DNA from: Dioscorea cayenensis subsp. rotundata
Lineage: Eukaryota; Streptophyta; Magnoliopsida; Dioscoreales; Dioscoreaceae
Reading direction: 5' to 3'
Assembly: GCF_009730915.1 (NCBI RefSeq)
Contig: NC_052477.1
Coordinates: 2,692,611 to 2,756,610, forward strand
Length of the DNA stretch: 64,000 nt
Part shown: piece after piece, positions 24,434 through 36,100 of the stretch
Numbering within the stretch: position 1 is the stretch's first letter
Layout: each line of letters opens with the position of its first letter
Position numbers and translations under genes: made by a program
Notes under the pieces: model-generated
Told to the model about the DNA's origin: nothing
The model's input: the letters and a program-made list of their open reading frames with translations, nothing else
Databases searched by the model: none

Positions 24434-25059
24434 ATGGATTTACATGAAATAGATTTAAATATAGATGGAGATATGCCACAAAGGCAAGTACAAATTCAAT
24501 TGCCAGATTTTAATGTTGATGCTACTACTATTATCGACCTCAATCTCAGTCCAAGTTTTTTAATATTTGAGATAACTTCATCAAATCATTTACGATTCGA
24601 CTTGAACAGAGCACTATGTGAAGAAACTCTAGAAGATTATAGTCCTATAAATTTAAATTTGAATGGCTCAGATGCACTTGATGAAGCAACTTCAAATCTA
24701 GCAATAAGATTGCATCAGAAAACAAACTCGGATATTAGTAAGTATGTTAACTCTCTTTTTCATATTATTTTTAAAAATACTAATATGCTAGTGTAAAACA
24801 AAGATAAAAATTAAGTAGTTTTTATCTAAATTTAAATTTTTTCTTTTATGAATAAATTAACCTAGAATTTTACTAGTTTGCTAGTGTAAACAAAGTGGTT
24901 ATGATAAAACCTATAATTAAGAGATAAGTCAATCTGTTATCAAATAAAAAAAGAGATTTATTTAAATCAAAATAGTTATTTATGGATAAATTACCCATAA
25001 TTTATCCATAAATAACTATTTTGATTTAAATAAATCTCTCTTTTTTAATTTATCTTACG

Positions 25060-25090
<31 letters not shown>

Positions 25091-26606
25091 TATGTAAGAT
25101 AAAAATAAAATAGTTTTATTTAAATGATATGATTCGAGTGTTATGTAAATTAAAACTAGTTAGCATGGTACAAGATAAAAATAAAGTTTTATTTACTATT
25201 GTAGGATTAAAAAAGGCTTATTGTTTATTTATTTTATTTAATTTTACGAATATCCTTATTTTTTAAAAAATTTTCTAATAGAAGGAAGTAACGATGACAA
25301 TCAAAATGTGGATCTACCACAATCACAAAGCCATACAAATGAAAAGATGAGTTTGAGTAATGAGCAACGCAGAGCTATATATGATATGCTTTTACAGAAA
25401 AGCATTGATGGAAAATTGGAAAAAGGGTGACAACTATTATAACATCACTATTCTCAGTTTCTATAGGTACTGTTCAACGCATTTGGGAGCAATCAAAATC
25501 TATGGTAGTATATCTCATAAAAAAACAGGAAATTGTGGTTGCAAAAGAATTCAAATTGACTTGACTAGATTGCAATAGATCCCTTTACATAAACGAGCAA
25601 CCCTTCAATCTTTATCATGTGCCATGAAAGTAAGCAAGACAAGATTGTTTCACCTTCTAAAGTCAGGAGCGATACCTCAGCATTCAAATGCTATAAAACC
25701 TTTCCTCAAGGAAGAAAATAAAATATCTAGACTACAATTTTGCATATCAATGATTGAGGAAAGTAGCATGCCACATGATCCAACTTTTAAAGGAATGTAT
25801 AATGTTATTCATATTGATGAGAAATAGTTCTATATGACAAAAAAAAAACTAAAAATTACTACTTGCTACCCGATGAAGAAGATCCACTACACAGTTGTAA
25901 AAGCAAAAATTTTATTGGAAAAGTCATGTTTTTAGTTGCTATAGCTCGGCCAAGGTTTGATTCACAAGGTTCTGAACTTTTCTCAGGGAAAATTGGTATA
26001 TTTCCTTTTGTCAAAAAAGATGCAGCTAAAAGGGGTGGTGTTAATAAACTAGTAGGCACATTGAAGACTAAACCGATAACTTCAGTGAATAAAGAAGTTG
26101 TAAGATGTTACTTGGTTGAGAAAGTATTGCCCGTCATCAAGGAAAAATGACCAAGAGAGGATCTAAGGAATCCAATATTCATTCAACATGCAAGACAATG
26201 CAAGACCCCATATCGATGATGATGATGATGTGTTTCTCCAAGCTGTTGCACAAGATGGTCTTGATATTCATTTGATGAATCAACCAGCAAACTCTCCAGA
26301 TTTGAATGTGTTAGACCTTGCCTTTTTACTGCTATTCAATCCTCATAATATAAGGAGTCACCTTAAGCGGTTGATGAACTTATTGATGCTATTGTGAAGT
26401 CATTTGATGCTTTTCCTTCAATGAAGTCTAAACGTATATTTCTTACATTGCAATTGTGTATGATTGAAATCATAAGAGCAAGGGGATCCCATAAATATAA
26501 AATTCGACATATGAAGAAGGCAATGTTAGAACTTGAAGGAAATTTTCCTACTCAACTGAAACGCCCTTCTGCATTGGTAGAAGAAGTTCTCAATTATTTA
26601 AGCTAA
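24434..26606 (+). pseudogene. mariner (plant DD39D) transposase, broken
   Basis: Transposases of this family cut and paste DNA through a DDD catalytic triad. The N-terminal part (from MDLHEIDLNID at 24434) is rich in DLN motifs and ends at a strong donor GTAAGT near 24738; the next piece starts after an acceptor at about 25281 (SNDDNQNV, NEQRRAIYDML). Later blocks show IGTVQRIWEQ, the first Asp in HIDEK (25815-25827), a second-Asp segment shaped like QDNARPHID (about 26195) and the third Asp in NSPDLNVLDL (about 26290). The reading is broken by a frameshift after LEKG (25428), a TAG in place of Trp after HIDEK, and more shifts near 25850, 26150 and 26340. It cannot encode an active enzyme. 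Confidence 0.85.
24946..25047. repeat. near-perfect hairpin inside the mariner remnant
   Basis: Arms of about 48 bp (24946-24993 and 24998-25047) are almost perfectly complementary around a 4-base CCCA centre. An ACGGAGGGAG motif and a (GA)n run follow at 25055-25090. It lies in the putative transposase intron. It may be a young foldback MITE or a snap-back artefact. Confidence 0.9.
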
Positions 26607-27017
26607 ATGTAGAAGGATTCTCTTGTACCACATTGCAAAATCTAAACTTTTTTTTTAAATGATGATCTTGTTCTTGCATCAGAATGACTTGTACGGCTAA
26701 TGTTTTCAATTGTTCAATATAAATCCGCAAGTCATTTTATAAAATATTTCATTTTCATCTATAAAACAAAATGACATGTTATCATATTCAAGATTGTAGA
26801 CAAATAACGTGTATATATATCAACATAAATTAAAATGAAAACACACTAAACAATTCACTGAGACATAAATAAGAGATGTTTTTTTTTTCAGATAATTTGA
26901 TTTTTTTTCCAAATAATCCTTAACTACTATTTGGATTATTTGGAAATAATTTAAAACATCAACAAACTCAAAATATAATTTTAACAACAAAAGCAATTAC
27001 TAAAATAAGGGTGTTAC

Positions 27018-27305
27018 TCAATAAAAGTTTGGAAGATAAACTTCTAACATGACCTTAACAACTTCTTGCAATTCTTTCTCTTCAAAAACTTTTTCTCCTT
27101 CATCAAGGTATTTGTTCAAGTCAAACTGAAGATCTGCTGGTACATTCAAGTTGAAACGTCGTACATCTTCTTTTTCTTCTACAATAACCTATTTCTCTAA
27201 AGCTTCTTCTCCTTCTTCAGAGGATTTGTTCAAGTGAAATTCAAGATCTGCTGATACGTTTAGGTCAAAACGTGGTGTATCTTTGTTTTCTTCTGTGGTA
27301 GACAT
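27018..27305 (-). pseudogene. antisense DLN-repeat ORF near mariner terminus
   Basis: From ATG at 27305 a frame of 95 codons runs to TGA at 27018-27020, broken only by a TAG at 27189-27191 (codon 39). It holds two similar blocks: PRFDLNVSADLEFHLNK then EEGEEALEK, and RRFNLNVPADLQFDLNK then DEGEKVFEEK. The DLN motifs match the style of the mariner N-terminus on the other strand (IDLNI, IDLNLSP, RFDLNR). It could be the head of a second, inverted mariner whose left terminus is the one at 27575, or an extra ORF of this element. DLN can act as an EAR-type repression motif in plant proteins; a role here is unknown. Confidence 0.4.
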
Positions 27306-27577
27306 TATATCAAAATCAAATGAAGGTTTATATCCCATAACTATGGAACATGGAGTCTTTACATCTTTTTATTTTCTTTGTTGGTCTTTAATTTAAAACT
27401 AATTTTATAAAATTATTTAGTGGATTTCATTAATAGATTTTGAAAATTGAAATTCTTTATTAAATAAGGGTAGAGTTGGGAAAAAAAAGAAATTTTATCT
27501 TGGTAACATAAAACGACAAGTATTTTGGAATTTTTTTTACTTCCTAAAATGACATCTAATTCGGAACGGAGGGAGTA

Positions 27578-28690
27578 TGTAATAAATATAAAAGGTAATA
27601 CAAAAATTTACATAATATATACTTCTTAGATATCTTTAGGAATTTTTTTGGTATTTAAATATTCTTTTTACTTAAATTACTATTTATTTTCAATTACTTA
27701 TGGCACTTTTCATACAATTCATTGACATAAATTATGTTTTGTCTTCAATAAATAATAATATTAGAAAAAGATAAATAAAAAGACAAAACTCATATTATTG
27801 TCACCGCTCAATTTAACTTCTGACGTAAGCGCCAACCTCAACACTAGTGTATATATATATATATATATATTTGTACATAGTAGTACTTCTTCATGTGGTT
27901 GATGTAGCATTTTTGCCACCTAGAAACCATGTGATTGTTTATTTATTTGAAGATTACATGCCATTAGATATCATCAAAGTTATCATAACAGCTATTTATT
28001 AAAATACTATTTATTACATTTTATATAAGGCAAATTGATATGTCATAAAATGCCCCTAACGTGCTACTCTCCACTATATGAGCAATCACATAATAAAAAT
28101 TACATATTAAAAATTATATATTTCAATAACTCAATAATAAATGCTATAATAAACAATTTTCATCTTTTAAAAATATCAAAATCAAAATCAATATTACTGT
28201 CAAATATACAAACTATTTGTTCGGAAAAAACCTATAATTTTTATTCCAAAAAATATATTTAATCGATAAAAATTACAATTCATTTGATATATATTTTCCT
28301 AAGAGCGTGCACATAGCTGTGGAATATTAAAAAGTCTAGTAAATCAAATTTTTACACAATGGAGCTATGCAAGTCTTTGCAGTGAACCAGCGCCTTTGCC
28401 TTGGGGATATTATCCACAATACTTATATATATATATATATATATATAATGTTGACATATCGTGTGATCGTAGATGGGTATACTCGAAGAGCCGAGCTCTA
28501 CGATACCTGTACTCTCCACATGCTCGAGCTAGGATTCAATTTGTCTCTTTAATGGAAAAACCATTTTATGCAAGAAACCGGATACTAATAGACCAAACAA
28601 ATATGGCTAAAATACTTATATATTCATCCTATCTCAATAAATATCAATACATATATATTTTTGATAAATATAAATAAATCACAAAGCTTC
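27578..28690. other. AT-rich spacer
   Basis: No gene. Has (TA)n at about 27850-27870 and 28424-28446; a GC-richer patch (28370-28520) around the second tract shows no recognisable product. Confidence 0.55.
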
Positions 28691-29381
28691 AATCACGGGA
28701 GGGTAGGCGTTCGGTTGGATGTAATTTTAAATGCAGTGGATTTTTCGATACAATGATATAGCGGTTAGTTTTTCAAAATACAAAGGTGACCAAACCTTGT
28801 GTTTGTTGGATATAACCGAAATTACTTAAATTATAAAAATTTTTATGTTTCGTTAGGAAGGACTTTGTATCCTGAATCGAAAAACATATGTTTGGTTGGA
28901 TGTATTTTGAGGATATAATACTTTATGGTAAGATTACCCTTATTTTTATTATATATCGAGTTTATTATGATACTACTAAATATTAAATATTTATTAATTA
29001 TTAACTTTAGTATTTAATTTATTATTATTATTTATTATTATTATATTTTAAAGTTTATATTTAATAATTAGTAATAATAAATTAAATCATTGATAAACTA
29101 AAAAGTTAAGGTGGTGGTTAATATATTATTTAATATTTTTATTATTAATCAATTATTATATTTATTCACTTACTCTAATAAAAGATACAATGGAACCACC
29201 ACCATAGAGATAAAATCTAAGAAAAGAAAATTTTCAAGCAACCATTGAAATCAAGGCTACTCTACTCATCATTTTCAAAATCGGAAGAAGAAATTTAATC
29301 AAAATTTGGTCTTGTTTCCATTTTGAACATGAATTTCAAAAATCAATAGACCTGAACAAAAAGAGAATGGTCACAATAAGT

Positions 29382-29496
29382 AGCTATTTAAAATTTTAAA
29401 TTGCTTTGAAAATTACCCAAGGACTGAGATTAAACACCAAGCTATTTAAAATTCTAAATTGCTTTGAAAACTACCCAGGACTGAGATTAAACACAA
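29382..29496. repeat. 57/58-bp tandem duplication
   Basis: Two adjacent copies of a unit that starts AGCTATTTAAAATT and ends GAGATTAAACAC, with a few differences. Confidence 0.9.
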
Positions 29497-29609
29497 CTTC
29501 ACCAAAAACAACACCAAGATATACAGGGGAACTTCTCATCTTCATTGAAAACATGTTCAAATAATGCATGAACTTAGGAAAAAAAAGGTTATTATGTGCA
29601 TAAGGTTTT

Positions 29610-29897
29610 CCCTTCTAGTAAAAGAATATCATTTGCATAATATAAACAAGGAGCACAAGTTTTCCTTGACCTGCAAGGTGCAAACTGAATCTATTGCAGA
29701 AATGATTGTCTATTTTCTGGCAAACATAGAAATTGATAGAAATATAACAACATCCCTTCTAGTAAAAGAATATCATTTGCATAATATAAACAAGGAGCAC
29801 AAGTTTTCCTTGAACTGCAGGGTGCAAACTGAATCTATTATAGAAATGATTGTCTATTTTCTGGAAAACATAGAAATTGATAGAAATATAACAATAT
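29610..29897. repeat. 144-bp tandem duplication with an open 48-codon period
   Basis: Two adjacent 144-bp units (29610-29753 and 29754-29897) differ at about six positions. One plus-strand frame is open through both (each unit begins LLVKEYHLHNINKEHKF). No family recognised. An open frame in two nearly identical units is weak evidence of coding. Confidence 0.85.
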
Positions 29898-30704
29898 CAT
29901 AGTAACCAGGGAAAAGCTATGTTCTACATATTTAAAATGATGATAAAAAATTAGAGATGGATCATGGATTAGACCAAAAACATTACCATTCATAGCCGAA
30001 AAAAAGACCAACTTCAACTTTCCTTAGATATCAAAACTTTGTACAACTTAATAGAGAAACTGACCATCTGTTATACAAACCAAACAAAAACAAGCAATCC
30101 AAACTAAATCTTTTAAACTAAATTAACATACAAAAATCTAGCAAAATGATTGTTTTTTTTTTCCAGTATTGTCTTGATCTAATAACAGAAATGAACAATA
30201 TCATTAGGAAACATAGATTAACAATCACCATCATCAACAAGCAAAAGAAATAAAGACTCATTACAAAAACATAAGCAAAAGATCATAAAACACAAAACAA
30301 AGAAGAATCTCACAATCATAACATTTAGTCATCCAATCAAGGGATTAAAGAGAAACCTTTGAAAACTAGAAGTACTCCACGAGCACTATAGTCAAGCAAT
30401 GTTCACAATTCCACAAAATGAAGCGCCGTGGAGGTTCATGGTTATACAAACCAAGAGGAAAATTCAAACAAAATCCACAGCCACCTCCACAAATTAATCA
30501 GCAAAATCAATAAAAATAACAAATTATTGAAACAAAATCGATTGAACAAGAGCTCTCTTTTGTGGGTGTGGACTAATGTTGAGTACCTAGTGAAGACTTC
30601 TGATTGAATAATGGTTGCAGGATTTATACAAGGGAGACAAGCCTTGGGGGATCTTGGCCACTCGTTGGACGATTGCAGGATTTTGGCAAAGGAGAAGAGT
30701 GATT

Positions 30705-31015
30705 AGTGTGAAAGAAAGGAGGTGACTTCTCTGATAGGCGGGGAAGTAACGGAGCAAAAGAAAAGAGTGATCTTTGATGAAGGAATGGAGGTGACTTCTC
30801 CGATCGGTGAGGAAAGAACATAGGCAAATATGGCAACGATCTTCGAGGAAGGAACAAAGGTAACTTCTCCGATTGGCGAGGAAAGAATTGAGGCAAAAGT
30901 GGAAGTGATCGTCGGAGAACGAATGGAGATGACTTCTCCAATCGGCAAGGAAATAACGGAGGAGATGGCAGCGATCGTCGAGGTCCTCCAGAGGCGACTT
31001 CTCCAATCAGCGAAG
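30705..31015. repeat. 69-bp minisatellite, five units, open in several frames
   Basis: The core GACTTCTCCGAT recurs at 30724, 30793, 30862, 30931 and 30996, so the period is 69 bp (23 codons), the last unit being 4 bp short. Because the period is a multiple of three, three minus-strand frames and one plus-strand frame stay open. The minus reading has Ser/Pro/Arg-rich units such as RRSLP and RSEKSPPF; the plus reading has TSPIGEE. No real gene can be picked from this. Confidence 0.85.
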
Positions 31016-31280
31016 GAAGAGGCGATGGAGAGATTGAGGAATGCAAGCGAAGAAGAAGTCCAGCTGCAAACCAAAATCCTCACAAATGTAAAACCAAATT
31101 CAAGGATTTGGTTTTACAGCCGATTTAGCCGTAAAACCAAATCCTCCATCTTTAGCCAGTCAAAGGAATTTTGGTGGTCAACTAAAAATTGAAAACATTG
31201 AACCAAACAAAAGATTTTGATTGACAATGTATTTGGAGTTACATGTAACTCCTAATACATCAAAACAAACACACCCCTCA

Positions 31281-31770
31281 AATCTTTTTTACTTGTTTTT
31301 TAAAAAAATTATGAAGTATTAAATATTATTTTTTTAAAATTTACCATTTATATTTAATATACTTCTACAACCCCCAATAACTTATATTAAACTATACATT
31401 TTATTAAATCACATTTTAAATAAGAGTAATTATGAAAAGTTAACATAATTTTTTTTTATAAAATTTGATTACCAACTAATTTTAACTTATTTTTTAACTC
31501 CTCCGGTCCTTTTTACTTTTCCATTATACCTAATTCACATGGATTAAAAAAAGGTTGAAGTTAGTTGGCAATCTAAATTTTATAAAAAATTATGTTAATT
31601 TTCCAAATTTACTCTTATTCAAATATGATTTAAAAACGTGTAGTTGAATATAATTTATTAGAAGCTGTAGAGATACATTAAATATAAAAGGTAAATTTAT
31701 AAATTTTCTAAACGAACAAGTAAATAGGAAAAAAATCTCTAAAATAGGACAAGTAGAAATGACTGAGGGA
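31281..31770. mobile_element. inverted-dimer (foldback) Stowaway-like MITE
   Basis: Left arm about 31281-31495 and right arm about 31551-31735 are inverted copies (for example TTAACATAATTTTTTTTATA against its complement near 31595), roughly 80 percent alike by eye. The centre holds CTCCTCCGGTCCTTTTTACT (31498-31517), whose partner ACTGAGGGA ends at 31770. It looks like two MITEs head to head that share one terminus. Confidence 0.6.
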
Positions 31771-31837
31771 ATAATCCATATGAATTAGTTAAAATGGATA
31801 AATAAAAAAGATTGAATAGATTATATATATATATATA

Positions 31838-32090
31838 GAGGGCCCATCATCAAGGGTCAAATATCTGGACATCTATAGTAGCTGTTGGATCATCATCCAA
31901 CGGCTAAAATTCATTCATAAAAAATATTAAATAATGCAAACAATATTACACATTGATGCACAGTGATTATAAATAGTAAATCTTTATAATATCTATATAA
32001 ATAATAACTATTGGATTATCATCCAACGATTGCAAACAAACATTCTCAATAAACAGTAATTTACGTAATTACGGACATTACTTAAACTCA
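31838..32090. mobile_element. micron-like repeat, copy 2
   Basis: Starts right after (TA)n (31821-31837) and ends in an ATAAAT-rich tract. It holds two palindromes, GTTGGAT-CATC-ATCCAAC (31886-31903) and ATTGGAT-TATC-ATCCAAC (about 32011-32029), plus blocks shared with 12627-12852. Confidence 0.55.
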
Positions 32091-33195
32091 TATAAATATA
32101 AATATAAATATTATTTATGATTTTATTTTGAGAAAATTCTTTATACCTCGATAATTTCAAAACTTCCCAAACAGTACTGCGGTTTTGCAGTACCTCGCAT
32201 ACCCTTCCTTTTATTGTTTACTTCCTTTTTACCTACAGAGTATTGAGAATTCCATCACGTTTGCCCTTAAACCTTTCTGCATTTCTGCATTCTTTTCGTA
32301 TGTACTCATTTCATGCAGTATAAAGCAGGCGCATTTCTCAGGGAGGAGTTCATTTTCTTAAACGGAAACCTCATTTCTTAAGCAGAAAACTCATTTTATA
32401 AACGGAAACCTCATTTTTAAACATAAAACTCATTTTTAAACAAAAACATTAATATGTTAAAGCGGACAAATATTTGCGTGATAAATTAATCGCGGATATA
32501 AAAATACCAGATTAATCTTTGTACTCAGATGCACGTATTTAAATGAAGCAACTGATATTTAAAGCACTTTTTAAACGTAAACGCAATATATTAAGCGAAA
32601 GCGTGATAGTTAAACAAAAGGCAAAATAGATATAAAGCGAGAACTTCGTTTAAAAGCGAGGCTATTTCGTAAGCGAGAGCTTATTTTTAAAAGCGGAGAC
32701 CCCATTTTGAGCCTTCATCTGCTCATATTTAAAATAGAAACTACATTTTTAAATAGAAACTCATCTAGATACAGAGGCATTATGATGAAATCATAATCAC
32801 ATTGCGCGACATGCGGTGATATTTTATCCAAAAATTCCCGATTAACTTATCATCGACTGTTAGATGTTTGAGTTTAAAAATCGTTTATGATTGAAAAGAA
32901 AGGGTGAGTCTGTAAATAGCAAGTGTTTTGGTAATATTACAAATTTATTAGGTGTTTTTGTGATTTAATTTTTATTTACGATGTTCTCTCCCGGTAAAAG
33001 AATGATCCCACTTGTCCCTCATGAGCCGTTTCCCCAGACCTTTATATTGATGACGACATCTCACTCTGTTCATTTTGCGGCTAAGTCGCCCCCAAACCAA
33101 GCCTCTCTTCTATCTTTGCAAACCCCCACCGCCCAAAACCCTAGTGCGTCCACCTCCCAAGCCCTAATCTCCCCCCCAACCAATTCATCGGATCC
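32091..33195. other. upstream region of PRMT4 locus with short repeats
   Basis: Holds degenerate 19-21-bp tandem units (TCATTT..TAAACGGAAACC) at about 32348-32452 and AAGCGAGA-type units at about 32600-32700. The last 200 bp before 33196 are C-rich and probably the promoter and 5' UTR of the PRMT4-like locus. No ORF of its own. Confidence 0.5.
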
Positions 33196-36100
33196 ATGGC
33201 GGAGTTTGCCGGCGTCTCCGTCTCCGACATCTCCGCCTCGGCCTCGGGCCAACAACCTTTTGTTGCTGCTGCTTGCTTCGACCCTGGCCAGTTGCGGCTT
33301 CGACTACCGGACTCCGTCGAGATCCGGTTCGATCTCAAGACAGCCCAGGTTAGCTTGTGAGGAGTTGGGGAATGTGGGTTTGGGATTTAGGGTTTTGTTT
33401 CTTTTTGTTATTTGAATCCTGTTTCTTGGTCTGGGATTGATCTTTTATTGTTTTTCAGGTTTTGAGATTGAGCGCTGTGGCGTTGCTCTTTGTCACGGGG
33501 GAATCGAAGAGTGGGAATGAAGATAAGGTAAAGCTGCCATTTTATGATGCTACGAGTTTATTGATGCCCTAGTATGAGTGTTTGTTTGTGCTCCTGTGTT
33601 TGTTGATGATAGAAGAAGGTGAAATGTTAGATATTGTTTTGAAGAATAATGGTACACTTTGTGACACAGAATTCTTTCTCGAGAGCATTAAAGTTTGAGT
33701 TTGGCACGGAGAATGAGAGCCGAGATTTTTGTTCTGCTGTTGAGAAGTGCAGACATGGTAAGATCAATGGCACATCTGAGGGTATGAATTTATTTAAAGT
33801 TGCAGTCTTTTTTGAGTAGTATGCATTTTTCTGAGCTTTGAATATTTCTCCATTTTAGGCTGAGGACTTAAAAACTTTACGTTTGTGATTTAAGATTTTT
33901 TAATGTGCTTGAATCTGAAATGTGGCAACATTATTGACTTTTCAATTAGCATCGATGGATGACAAGGAAAGTTTTGATGTTTGAAACTATTTATGGACTC
34001 ATGATGAAGGGTTCACTCAGAAAATGGTAAATTAAATCCAGGACAGATTAGAGCAATGTAAGATACTCGGTTGGCATCATCTGCTTCAAAATAGACAAAA
34101 AAGAACAAAACGAGTGTTAAAGTGAGAAAAACAGGTAGACAAATATGTTCGAGAGAAGCCAAGAAGATTTGAGGCACTATGTATTAGGCCCTACACTAGT
34201 GACGTGTTTCATTATTGTATTAATCATCTTCCACCTTCCTTTAAGAGGCAATGACATTCTTTTTGTGCTTTCTTTTTTCTCTAGTTATTTGAGGGGTCTA
34301 AAAATCCTTGCGAGTGTTTTCATGATGTTTTTAGTTTTAGTGCATTAATATGAATGTATGTTCCTGTCCTCTAAGATAGGATGGTTATATGACCATCAGG
34401 GATATACTTTCGTCCATTGTTGTGGTTGGTTGATGATGATATTATTGAGTATATAGCGAGCTTGAATACGATGATCAAATAGAAGTCACTTTTTGCCAAG
34501 ATCTATTTTCAATGCCTATATTGTTGTTCAACCGATAGGAGATCTTAGATCTCTCAATATGTTTTTCTTTCAGGATCTTGAAAATGGAACAGTAATTGTT
34601 CATAAAAGCTAATTGATTTGATAAAAATAGAACCAACTTCTGCCAAGATGTATTTTCCATTACTATGGCCAGCTATTACATCAGTATGAATATGTTTGCA
34701 AAGATTATGTGAGACAGGTTATACCATAAGACTATATTGATTATCTTTCTGCTTTAACTCCTACAATGTTTTTTCACATTGTATTTGCATTTAAGTCTTA
34801 ATTCATTCTCCTGTGAATTTGTGATATATATATAATCCTTGATAATAGGTGAGTTCTTCATATGCTTATGCAACTATCTTTTCTCAGGAACTTATTATGC
34901 TGCAGTGGTTGAAAACCGTACAGATTTTCATGGTCGTGTTGTGGTGGATGTTGGTGCCGGTAGGTGATTCTTCTTTATTTGCTGCTCAGGTGCTTATACT
35001 TTGTATTAGAAAAATTCCAATAGATGATATCATATTTTTCTCCATTAAAAGGTCAATCCTGATATTTTGTTAATAATACAGGCTGGTGCTAAGCATGTTT
35101 ACGCTTTCGTCGAAAGCATCTGAAAATGGCAGAATATGCACCTAAAACTAATTGATGGGAATCCATCATTGAGAGAGCGGATCACGGTCTGGTTTAAGTT
35201 GTACTTTCCATTTGCTGACTGACATCTCATTGTGTCGGGTTATAATGTTCATTTGTCTGGGTATTTATTGACTGATTATATACAGGTTGTCAAAGGTAAA
35301 GTTGAAGAAATTGACTTACCTGAGAAAGCAGATATTCTCATTTCTGAACCAATGGGTAAATTCTTTAATTTCATTTCTTATCAATTGTTTGTTTGAAGTT
35401 GCATTATACTGTTTGTTTATCTTTATCTTAATGTTTACATTATTTGAGAAAGTTTTGTTTCTACTAATTTTTTTTAAGATTAAAATTTTTTTATATAAAG
35501 CATCACCAAAGTATTGATTAAATGACTGCATGACTAAATGCTGTACAGGGATGCACCATCACATCAAATGTAAGGTGGAACTTGTTCGCTATATATTTAT
35601 ATATATATATATATATATATTTAGTTTTGCTTGATGGATTTGCCCCCTTGTTGTTCTTCCTTCTCTTTTTGGTATTTATTTATTTTTGTAAATCTGCTTT
35701 CCTTATTTTGTTGAATGTTCCTTACTATTTATTCCAATAGTTAATATGCATCTTTGCTATATTAAGGCCTCTTTCACGGGTGGAAGTAATGGTCCTACAA
35801 TTCTTTTTATCTACAATTGCACAACCTTCTGAAAGTCTATCATGTGAGAAATTGTTACACCAGTGCATAAATGTATACTTATTTTTCTTTTGTATCCTAG
35901 GAGGATTCTGGTCTGTTTATAGTATATTTTCCATCCATGAATCAGCCATATTGGACTCTGTAGTGAGACCTGTTTATTCTTGAAATGCAATTTAACTAAC
36001 ATTTGTTTAAAACAACAAAGTCTTTGAAGTAGTATCCAAAGGAGAAGGCATACTAACATTTGACAATAGAGCTAGTATTTCCTTGTGTGGGATCTCAATT

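Larger units (their letters stand above)
24293..27577 (+). mobile_element. decayed mariner-like element, left end lost in gap
   Basis: Carries a plant mariner-type transposase remnant (24434-26606). A right terminus at about 27545-27575 reads AATTCGGAACGGAGGGAG, the reverse of the CTCCCTCCGTTCC terminus shared by plant mariners and Stowaway MITEs, followed by TA at 27576-27577, the expected target duplication. No left terminus is visible; it probably lies in the gap. Confidence 0.75.
28888..31276. mobile_element. possible non-autonomous DNA transposon holding tandem repeats
   Basis: The left edge (ATATGTTTGGTTGGATGTATTT, with a similar block at about 28710) resembles the reverse complement of the right edge (GTGTGTTTGTTTTGATGTATTA, about 31250-31271). 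Between them lie two tandem repeat arrays and alternating copies of GTAAAACCAAAT (31086-31145), but no transposase. Target duplications were not found, so the borders are tentative. Confidence 0.25.

Noticed and set aside
29382-31015. CRISPR-like array
   Set aside because: The repeats are contiguous tandem duplications without unique spacers, and the DNA is plant nuclear.
32981-33415. 144-codon plus-strand frame over PRMT4 exon 1
   Set aside because: The alternative frame starting MAEFAGVSVS at 33196 with a donor at 33349 matches PRMT4 and continues into the next exon.
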